Below, piece after piece: positions 49,474 to 55,806 of a stretch of 55,806 nucleotides of DNA. The translations under genes were made by a program, and so were the position numbers. Source of the stretch: Pseudomonadota bacterium (GTDB taxonomy: Bacteria; Pseudomonadota; Gammaproteobacteria; Pseudomonadales; Moraxellaceae). The stretch covers positions 1-55,806 of the forward strand of contig JAKBFV010000007.1 in the NCBI GenBank assembly GCA_021833365.1. Direction: 5' to 3'. Every line of letters starts with the position of its first letter. Position 1 is the first letter of the stretch. The notes under the pieces were generated by a model. It was not told the origin of the DNA, did no database searches, and saw only the letters and a program-made list of their open reading frames with translations.

Positions 49474-51249
49474 TCACATCTGGGTAGGGGCCTGGACGCC
49501 GAGCAAAGCCAGGCCATTGCGCAAGACCTGAGCGGTGGCGGCGCACAGCAGCAGGCGGGCATCGCGCAGATCACTGGCCTCGACGAGCACCTTGGTGGCG
49601 TTGTACCAGGCATGGAATTCGCCGGCCAGGTCGCGCAGTTCATGGGCGATCTGATGCGGCTCGCGGTCTTGGGTGGCGCGCGCCAGCAGGGCCGGGAAGG
49701 CGAGGATGCGGCGCACCAGCGGGTCTTCGTCGGCGCTGAGCAGGCGGACGTCGGCGTGCTCGAGATCGGGGTGGATGGACTCCGCCGTCAGACGGGCAAA
49801 GAGCGAGCAGACGCGCGCGTGGGCGTACTGGATGTAGTAAAGCGGGTTGTCCTTGCTCTGCGAGGTCGCCAGCGCCAGATCGAAATCGATGTGTTGCTCC
49901 GACTTGCGGACGATGTAGTAGAAGCGGGCGGCGTCGTTGCCGACTTCCTGGCGCAGCTCGCGCAGACTGATGAACTGCCCGGAGCGCGAGGACATCTGCA
50001 CCTGCTCATCGCCGCGCCACAGGGTGACGAACTGCACCAGACGCACTTCGAGGCGATCGCTGTCGAGGCCGAGAGCCTTGAGGGCGGCGCGCACGCGCGC
50101 GATGTAGCCGTGATGATCGGCGCCCCAGATGTCGATGATGCGGTCGGCGCCACGCTCGAATTTGTCGAGGTGGTAGGCGACATCGGAGGCGAAATAAGTC
50201 GATTGGCCATTGTCGCGCACCAGGACGCGGTCCTTGTCATCGCCGAAGGCGGTGGCACGGAACCACAGGGCACCGCCTTGTTCATAAGTGGCGCCGGCGG
50301 CGCCCAGGCGATCGAGGGCGCGCGTCAGCGCCTGGCTGTCGACGAGCGAGCGTTCGGAGTACCAGCGGTCGTAGTGGACACCAAATTCCGCCAGATCATC
50401 GCGGATATCATCGAGGATGGTGTTCAGTGCGTGCGCGAAGAACAATTCGTAGTCGCTCGCGCCGAGCAGTTCCTGGCTGCGCCGGATGAGGTCGTCGATA
50501 TGGGCTTCCTTGTCGCCGGCGATGACCACCCCTTGTGCATCCTTGGTCTCATCGGCAGCGACGCCGGCGAACAGCTCACTGCCGGCGCGGCGCATACGAT
50601 CGCCTTCACGTTCCTGCAGGACGCGCGCCATGTCACGAACATAGTCGCCGCGATAGCCATTGCTCGGAAAGGGGAAAATCTCGCCGCACAGTTCGAGATA
50701 GCGCAGATAGGTGCTGGTGGCGAGGATATTCATCTGCCGGCCGGCATCGTTGACGTAGTATTCGCGCTCGACGCGATAGCCTTGCGCCGCCAGCATGTTG
50801 GCGACGGTCATGCCATAGGCGGCGCCACGGCCATGACCGACATGCAAGGATGAGGTCGGGTTGGCCGAGACGAATTCGATCTGGATGGTCTGGCCGGCGC
50901 CTGCCTGGCTGTGCCCATAGGACTCACCTTGCGCCAGGACCTGAAAGAGACCCTGGCGGGCAGCGCTTTCGTCGACACGAAAATTGATGAAGCCAGGTCC
51001 TGCGATATCGATGGCGTCGATGCAGTCCTCCGCCGGCAGGGCTGCCACCAGTTGCGCCGCCAGATCGCGCGGCCGCAGGCCGCAGGCCTTGGCATAGACC
51101 AGGGCGACATTGCTCGCCCAGTCGCCGTGCGCCGGGTCGCGACAACGCTCGACCAGAAAGGAAGGCTGGCTATCGACGTTCAGCAGGCCTTGCTGCTGCA
51201 GCTCGGAAAGCGCTTGGCGCAGGAGGTTCTCTATGCGTGTCTTCATCAT
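49474..51249 (-). CDS. argS: Arginyl-tRNA synthetase
   Basis: 591 residues. The class-I HIGH signature appears as SSLHVGHGRGAAYGMTVANM, and VQMSSRSGQFISLRELRQEV replaces the KMSKS loop as in many ArgRS; the N-terminal additional domain (ENLLRQALSELQQQGLL) and the C-terminal DALR domain (HELRDLAGEFHAWYNATKVL) are in place. The start could be 51249 or 51246 (two adjacent ATGs); no strong ribosome site is evident. It follows priA by 83 bases. Confidence 0.95.
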   Translation of the reverse strand: MMKTRIENLLRQALSELQQQGLLNVDSQPSFLVERCRDPAHGDWASNVALVYAKACGLRPRDLAAQLVAALPAEDCIDAIDIAGPGFINFRVDESAARQGLFQVLAQGESYGHSQAGAGQTIQIEFVSANPTSSLHVGHGRGAAYGMTVANMLAAQGYRVEREYYVNDAGRQMNILATSTYLRYLELCGEIFPFPSNGYRGDYVRDMARVLQEREGDRMRRAGSELFAGVAADETKDAQGVVIAGDKEAHIDDLIRRSQELLGASDYELFFAHALNTILDDIRDDLAEFGVHYDRWYSERSLVDSQALTRALDRLGAAGATYEQGGALWFRATAFGDDKDRVLVRDNGQSTYFASDVAYHLDKFERGADRIIDIWGADHHGYIARVRAALKALGLDSDRLEVRLVQFVTLWRGDEQVQMSSRSGQFISLRELRQEVGNDAARFYYIVRKSEQHIDFDLALATSQSKDNPLYYIQYAHARVCSLFARLTAESIHPDLEHADVRLLSADEDPLVRRILAFPALLARATQDREPHQIAHELRDLAGEFHAWYNATKVLVEASDLRDARLLLCAATAQVLRNGLALLGVQAPTQM

Positions 51250-51332
51250 TGTGGGGTGTCGGGGCACCGGCTCCGCAGGTCAGACCAGGACGCACTATTG
51301 TAATGTAGGTGATGGCCTTGTTGTCAGCTACT

Positions 51333-53516
51333 TCAGGAAAGATCTTGCGGATCGACGTCGATCCAGCAGCGCAGCTGGCCGGGACGAACTTCATGCATGC
51401 GTTGCTGCAAGGTCGTGAGAGCGGCGTGCAGAGCCTGTCGTGAGGGGCTTTGCAGCAGCAGATGGGCACGGAAGTCGCCGGCCTTGCGTTCGATGGGCGC
51501 GGGCATGGCGCCAAAAGGCGCGATCGCCGCGGGTAGATCCTGCGCCAGTGCGGCAAGATAAGCCTGCGCCTGCTCGCCATCGCGACCTTGCGCGATGAGC
51601 AGGGCCTGATGGCCGAAGGGCGGGAGGCCCATGGCGGCGCGCTCGTCGAGCAGGGCGGCGGCAAAGGACTCGTAACCTGCACTGACCAGGGTCTGCAGCA
51701 GGGGATGGTCGCTGCAGTGGGTTTGCAGCAGCACCTCGCCGGGATGGTCGCCACGACCGGCGCGACCGGCGACCTGGATGACGAGCTGGGCGCAACGTTC
51801 GAGGGCGCGGAAGTCGCTGGCGAAGAGGGCGGCATCGATGTCGACGATGACGACCAGGGTGACGGCGGCGAAATGATGGCCTTTCGCCAACATCTGGGTG
51901 CCGAGCAGGATGCCAGGCTCATGGCGATGGATACTCTGCAGGGTGTGTTCGAGTTCACGCGGTGAGCGGATGCTGTCACGGTCGATACGCCACAGGGGAT
52001 AGTGCGGGAAACGCTGTGCCAGCATCTCCTGCAGTTTTTCTGTGCCGATGCCGAGCGGGCGCAGATCCTGGCTGCCGCAGGCAGCGCAGCGCTGCGGCAG
52101 AGGCTGGCGGATACCGCAGTGGTGGCAGATGACGCGGCCGAGGCGGCGATGCCAGACCGGGGTCGTCGAACAGCGCGGGCAGGGCAGGCGCCAGCCACAG
52201 TCATGGCAAAGGAGCACCGGGGCGTAGCCGCGGCGATTGAGGAAGACGAGTACCTGATGCGCGGCATCGAGATGCTGCTGCAGGCGCGCGAGGACGCTCT
52301 CGGCCACGCCTTCGTGCAGGGTCTGGTGGCGCAGATCGAGCAGGTGCAGGGCTGGCGGCGGGTGGCGATTGGAGCGCTGCTGCAGACGCAGCAGGCGGTA
52401 ACGGCCGCGCTCAGCGTTGTGCAGCGACTCCAGGGCCGGTGTCGCCGAGCCGAGCACGATGGGGATCTGCTCGAGGCGTGCGCGCACCACGGCGAGATCG
52501 CGGGCGTGATAGCGAAACCCCTCGCCTTGCTTGAAGGAAGGATCGTGCTCTTCATCGACGATGATGACACCGAGGCGGGGCAGGGGCGTGAACAGTGCCG
52601 AGCGTGTGCCGACGACGATGCCGACGTGGCCGGCACGCGCCTGTTGCCAGGCACGCAGGCGTTCGCGGTCGGAGAGGCCGGAGTGCAGGGCGAGTACAGG
52701 GCAGAGAAAGCGTTGCCGGAAGCGCTGCAGGGTCTGCGGCGTCAGGCTGATCTCCGGCACCAGTACCAGCGCCTGACGTCCACGTTCGAGCAGATGTTCG
52801 ATGATCTGCAGATAGACCTCGGTCTTGCCCGAGCCGGTGACGCCCATGAGCAGGCTCACCTGAAAGCCGCTGTCGGCGAGTACGCTGTCGCGCGCATGCG
52901 CCTGCTCGGCGCTCGCTGGCAGGGCGCTCTCAGCGAGGCCGCAGAGAGGCGGAGCGGCAGGGATGATCTCTTTCTGTTCGGCATAGCCGCGCTTTTCCAG
53001 GGCGCGCAGATCGCGCATCGTGATGTCGAGAACCTGAGCCAGTTGCGGACTCAGGCCCTCTGGCTCTTCGCGCAGGGCCTGCCAGGCGCGGCGCTGTCGC
53101 GGCGCCGTGCGTAAAAGTTCGGGTTGCCCAAGACGCCCAAGGGCGGTCTCATACCAGCGCAGTTCCGGCGGTATCTGCGCGCTGTCACCCTGGCGCAGCA
53201 GCACAGGCAAGGTTTGAAAGAGGACGTCACCGAGCGGATGGCGGTAATAATCGGCGGCAAAGTGCGCCAGTTCGAGAAGGGACGGCGTCAGCACCGCTTC
53301 GTCATCGAGGATGGCGTCGATGGCGCGCCGGTCGTGCGCGACGCCGTCGCTGCTGGCGTGCAGTGCGGTCACCAGGGCGGTCACCAGGCGGCGGCCGAAA
53401 GGCACGCGCACGCGCATGCCGATGTGCAGACGGGCGTACTCAGCCGGTGTGACACGATAGTCGAAGGCATGCCACAGGGGGAGTGCGACGACGACTTGAA
53501 TGCAGGGGCTGGGCAA
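51333..53516 (-). CDS. priA: Primosomal replication helicase PriA
   Basis: 727 residues. The helicase core has LMGVTGSGKTEVYLQII, VIIVDEEHDPSFKQGEG and SATPALESL. A zinc-binding region of eight cysteines follows (from CHDCGWRLPCPRCSTTP to QRCAACGSQDL, about residues 435-485). PriA restarts collapsed replication forks. The start is TTG at 53516: GGAGG lies 8 bases upstream and no ATG precedes the conserved N terminus (IQVVVALPLWHAFDY). Confidence 0.95.
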   Translation of the reverse strand: MPSPCIQVVVALPLWHAFDYRVTPAEYARLHIGMRVRVPFGRRLVTALVTALHASSDGVAHDRRAIDAILDDEAVLTPSLLELAHFAADYYRHPLGDVLFQTLPVLLRQGDSAQIPPELRWYETALGRLGQPELLRTAPRQRRAWQALREEPEGLSPQLAQVLDITMRDLRALEKRGYAEQKEIIPAAPPLCGLAESALPASAEQAHARDSVLADSGFQVSLLMGVTGSGKTEVYLQIIEHLLERGRQALVLVPEISLTPQTLQRFRQRFLCPVLALHSGLSDRERLRAWQQARAGHVGIVVGTRSALFTPLPRLGVIIVDEEHDPSFKQGEGFRYHARDLAVVRARLEQIPIVLGSATPALESLHNAERGRYRLLRLQQRSNRHPPPALHLLDLRHQTLHEGVAESVLARLQQHLDAAHQVLVFLNRRGYAPVLLCHDCGWRLPCPRCSTTPVWHRRLGRVICHHCGIRQPLPQRCAACGSQDLRPLGIGTEKLQEMLAQRFPHYPLWRIDRDSIRSPRELEHTLQSIHRHEPGILLGTQMLAKGHHFAAVTLVVIVDIDAALFASDFRALERCAQLVIQVAGRAGRGDHPGEVLLQTHCSDHPLLQTLVSAGYESFAAALLDERAAMGLPPFGHQALLIAQGRDGEQAQAYLAALAQDLPAAIAPFGAMPAPIERKAGDFRAHLLLQSPSRQALHAALTTLQQRMHEVRPGQLRCWIDVDPQDLS

Positions 53517-53536
53517 GGCGACGGCCTCCGGACGCG

Positions 53537-53549
53537 ATCATGTCATGAT
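53537..53549. promoter_or_regulatory. Palindrome in the priA/methyltransferase divergent promoter
   Basis: ATCATG-T-CATGAT is a perfect inverted repeat around one central base. It overlaps the extended -10 of priA (minus-strand TGTTATCAT, 53553-53545). It could be an operator or only promoter sequence. Confidence 0.4.
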
Positions 53550-53576
53550 AACAGAGTCGCGGCGCCCTGCTTTCGG

Positions 53577-53605
53577 CTGACGATTGCGGGCTGGATTGCT
53601 ATCAT
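53577..53605 (+). promoter_or_regulatory. Candidate promoter of the methyltransferase/kinase pair
   Basis: CTGACG (53577-53582), 17 bases, TATCAT (53600-53605) with an extended TGC before the -10. The -10 matches at five of six positions. It is 33 bases ahead of the methyltransferase start. Confidence 0.55.
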
Positions 53606-53638
53606 GAGGTTCTCCGGAGACAGCATGATGAGGGTGCT

Positions 53639-54262
53639 ATGGGACAGGCTGAGATCGAGCGTTGGGAACAGCGCTACCAGACTTCCACCTATGTGTTCGG
53701 CAAAGAACCAAACGCTTTTTTACGCCGTGCGGCCAGCTGTCTGCCGGCCGCCAGTCGTGTCCTCGCCGTCGCCGACGGAGAAGGGCGCAACGGTGTCTGG
53801 CTGGCGGCGCAAGGGCATCAGGTCTGTGCCGTCGAGGCTTCGCTCGCCGCTCAGGACAAGGCGCGTCGCCTCGCCGCTGAGCAGGGCGTAGAGCTGCAGC
53901 TGATCACCGCCGACCTGTTCACCTGGGAGTGGCCGCGTGCCGCTTTTGATGCCGTGGCGGCCATATTCATCCAGTTTGCGACGCCGCCGCAGCGTGCTTA
54001 TCTGTTCGCAGCGATGAAGGAGGCCCTGCGACCGGGGGGCTATCTGCTGTTGCAGGGCTATGGTCTGGCGCAGTTGCAGCATCGCACCGGTGGTCCGTCA
54101 CAGCCTGAGCAGCTCTATACCGTTGAGCTCTTGCGTGACGCTTTCGCCGATTTTGAGCTCATCGAGCTGCGTGAGTATGAGGCGGAGATCGAGGAAGGAC
54201 CGGGGCATGCCGGCAAGTCGGCGCTGATCGATGTCGTCGCCCGTCGTCCGCTGTCACGGTGA
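53639..54262 (+). CDS. Class I SAM-dependent methyltransferase (TehB-like)
   Basis: 207 residues. The SAM site is SRVLAVADGEGRNGVWLAAQ with AVEASLAAQDKARRLA, then ADLFTWEWPRAAFDAVAAIF and ALRPGGYLLLQGYGLAQLQH, resembling small TehB/thiopurine-type methyltransferases that act on tellurite or small molecules. The substrate is not known. GAGGG precedes the ATG. Its stop overlaps the start of the kinase (GTGA), so the two are made together. Confidence 0.85.
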   Translation: MGQAEIERWEQRYQTSTYVFGKEPNAFLRRAASCLPAASRVLAVADGEGRNGVWLAAQGHQVCAVEASLAAQDKARRLAAEQGVELQLITADLFTWEWPRAAFDAVAAIFIQFATPPQRAYLFAAMKEALRPGGYLLLQGYGLAQLQHRTGGPSQPEQLYTVELLRDAFADFELIELREYEAEIEEGPGHAGKSALIDVVARRPLSR

Positions 54263-55680
54263 GCGAACTGGCGGTGGTGCAGGCCGTGCCTGGCGATCTG
54301 CAGGTTCAGGGTTATCGTATCGAGTCCTGGCTCGCCGATGGCGGCATGGCTTCGGTCTTCGCCGCCTGGCAGCTGTCCTTGCAGCGGCGTGTGGCGCTCA
54401 AGGTTCTGCGCTCGTTCGAGGCTGATCTGGCCTTGCGCTTTCAGCGTGAGGCGAGGCTGCTGGCGACCCTCAGTCATCGCCATGTGTCGACCATCTATGA
54501 TGTCGGCCAGCTTGATGATGGCCGTCCCTTTCTGGCCATGGAGTTGTTGTCCGGTGGCAGCCTGCGCCAGCGCTTGGCGTCGGCCCCCCTGCGCGAGCGG
54601 GAGCTCAGGCTCTGGGCCATCGCTCTGGTCGATGCTCTCGCGGCCGTGCACGCCTGCGGCGTCATCCATCGCGACATCAAGCCGGGCAATATCCTCTTTC
54701 GCGACGATGGTACGCCCGTGCTCTGCGATTTTGGTGTCGCCCTCGCGGATGAAGGCGGTGTCGAGGTGACGCGCACCGGCGTCATGGTCGGTAGCCCGGC
54801 GTACAGCAGTCCTGAGCAGGCGGCTGGTCGTCACCTCGACGCGCGTAGCGATCAGTACAGTCTCGGAGTGGTATTACTCGAGTGTCTGCTCGGCCATAAT
54901 CCCTTTCGCGGCGAGGACTATGGCAGCACCCTCGTGCGTCAGCTGCAGATGCCGCCACCGCGCCTGCCCTCGCCTCTGGCGCACTGGCAGGGCGTCATCG
55001 ATCGCCTGTTGGCGAAAGAGGCGGGCGAACGCTATGACGATCTCACCACCCTGGCGCAGGCACTACAGTCCTTGCGCGCCGGCGATGCCCATATCGAACA
55101 TGTCGTGGCGTCAGCGAGCGATGATACCGTCACGCGCCAGGTGCCGCTCGCAGCCACGCCGATAGCCTCGCCAGGGGTGATGGCGCAGCCGCGATCGCGG
55201 CGACGGCGCTGGCCTTATGTTCTGGCGGTGCTACTGCTTTTATCGTTCTGGCCGGCTCTGCAGGAGTATCGCCTGTGGCATTTTCTGCAGCGCGCCGACG
55301 CGCGCATGGAAGCGGGTCAGCTGTTGCAGCCAGCGCATGATTCGGCCCTGTTCTACTATCGTCAGGCTCTGTCTTTGCGTCCCGGCAATGCTCATGCATT
55401 GGCTGCCGTGGCGCGCATGGCGCGCGGCTATCGCGATGCCGCTCTGCTCGCCGCCGCGCGCCATCATTGGGCGATGGCGCAGAATGATCTGCAGCTGGCT
55501 TTGACGGTGACGCCCGATGCCGTCGATCTGCTCACCTTGCGTGAGCAGTTGCTCCAGGAACAACAGGCTGAGCAAGCCCAGCGTGACCATGTCACGCCTG
55601 AGCCGCAGCGTTCAAGCCATCATGCCGGTCAGCGTCAGAACTGGCCGCCGCACTGGTTGCGTCGCTGGATAGGCGGCTGA
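54259..55680 (+). CDS. Membrane serine/threonine protein kinase (Hanks type)
   Basis: 473 residues. The kinase domain (about 20-280) has the glycine loop WLADGGMASVFAAW, Lys48 in VALKVLRSF, the catalytic loop HRDIKPGNILF (Asp139), DFGVALADEG (Asp157) and SPAYSSPEQAAG. All key residues are present, so it should be active. One membrane helix follows (about residues 316-334, RRWPYVLAVLLLLSFWPALQ), and the rest (about 335-473) looks like periplasmic TPR-type helices (FYYRQALSLRPGNAHALAAV). It starts with GTG overlapping the methyltransferase stop. Neither substrate nor phosphatase is nearby. Confidence 0.9.
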   Translation: MSELAVVQAVPGDLQVQGYRIESWLADGGMASVFAAWQLSLQRRVALKVLRSFEADLALRFQREARLLATLSHRHVSTIYDVGQLDDGRPFLAMELLSGGSLRQRLASAPLRERELRLWAIALVDALAAVHACGVIHRDIKPGNILFRDDGTPVLCDFGVALADEGGVEVTRTGVMVGSPAYSSPEQAAGRHLDARSDQYSLGVVLLECLLGHNPFRGEDYGSTLVRQLQMPPPRLPSPLAHWQGVIDRLLAKEAGERYDDLTTLAQALQSLRAGDAHIEHVVASASDDTVTRQVPLAATPIASPGVMAQPRSRRRRWPYVLAVLLLLSFWPALQEYRLWHFLQRADARMEAGQLLQPAHDSALFYYRQALSLRPGNAHALAAVARMARGYRDAALLAAARHHWAMAQNDLQLALTVTPDAVDLLTLREQLLQEQQAEQAQRDHVTPEPQRSSHHAGQRQNWPPHWLRRWIGG

Positions 55681-55699
55681 AGGGCTTGAACAGTTCGCT

Positions 55700-55727
55700 T
55701 TGAAACTATACAAATCTATGCTAACAT
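55700..55727 (+). promoter_or_regulatory. Candidate promoter of the partial MerR-headed gene
   Basis: TTGAAA (55700-55705), 16 bases, extended -10 TGC-TAACAT (55722-55727). The -35 matches at five of six positions. It lies 7 bases from the start codon, so the message would be nearly leaderless. The -10 string TATGCTAACAT is the same as that in the serA divergent promoter. Confidence 0.5.
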
Positions 55728-55734
55728 CTCCAAA

Positions 55735-55806
55735 ATGGAGAGATTGGTAGGCATAGGCGAGGCCGCACAGGCGCTGGGCGTGTCGATCACGACACTGCGG
55801 CGCTGG
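55735..55806 (+). CDS. 5' end of a MerR-headed protein, possible IS607-type resolvase
   Basis: Only 24 codons are in the window: MERLVGIGEAAQALGVSITT, then LRRW, running off the edge. This is a MerR-type helix-turn-helix, and the form '(S/G)IGEAAxxLGVSxxTLRRW' is especially common at the N terminus of the serine resolvases (TnpA) of IS607 elements. A MerR-type transcription regulator is the alternative; the rest of the gene lies outside. If IS607, a tnpB with its guide RNA may follow. Confidence 0.5.
   Translation, partial: MERLVGIGEAAQALGVSITTLRRW

Overview
The window is one contiguous piece of a GC-rich gammaproteobacterial chromosome, about 60 genes packed with very little spacing. Ubiquinone genes (ubiE, ubiJ, ubiB), Tat, TonB/ExbBD, a cysteine-free HemB and several neighbourhoods that I remember as conserved in Pseudomonas (priA-argS-SPOR-hslVU-DUF971; ubiE-ubiJ-ubiB-hisI-hisE-tatABC; yheS-TIGR02444-algP-FKBP; metK with tkt-epd-pgk-fba; serA beside a D-2-hydroxyglutarate dehydrogenase) point to a Pseudomonas-related or early-branching gammaproteobacterium. 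The genus cannot be read from the sequence alone.

Layout, left to right. 1-3395: the end of a TonB-dependent receptor followed by its own exbB-exbD-tonB. 3584-6148: rpmE, a cytochrome b561, then, on the minus strand, a porin and a short PstS-like periplasmic protein. 6225-11924 (minus): the S-adenosylmethionine cycle, metK and then ahcY-metF-bioA-rsmE, with an S-adenosylhomocysteine riboswitch in front of ahcY. 12153-17435 (plus): tkt-epd/gap-pgk-fba, a central carbon operon divergent from metK. 17423-25274: a dense block with RlpA, an HD hydrolase, serA divergent from a D-2-hydroxyglutarate dehydrogenase operon, hslR, yrfG, cysQ and rlmJ. 25359-29916: a thioesterase, an AraC-type HTH-only protein, a short-chain dehydrogenase, an HD-GYP protein and an Aer-like chemoreceptor. 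29966-36952 (minus): ettA, ppk1, hemB, a YkgJ-type protein and yheS. 37032-39343: TIGR02444 protein, AlgP-like protein and FKBP isomerase. 39363-53516 (minus): a 14-kb run from priA down to tatC and a glycosyltransferase. 53639-55680: a methyltransferase translationally coupled to a membrane Ser/Thr kinase. 55735 to the edge: the first 24 codons of a MerR-headed protein that could be an IS607-type resolvase.

Most of this is housekeeping. The most informative regulatory signals are the SAH riboswitch with its own promoter, whose -35 hexamer includes the metK stop codon; a sigma32-type promoter in front of hslVU; an intrinsic terminator of algP that lies inside the coding end of the convergent gene; and several perfect palindromes in divergent promoters. 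I did not find CRISPR arrays, tRNA or rRNA genes, or a complete mobile element. I see no clear evidence of a wholly new multi-gene system. The best leads are the extended SAH-controlled operon, the kinase/methyltransferase pair beside the possible IS607 end, and the unexplained intergenic regions.
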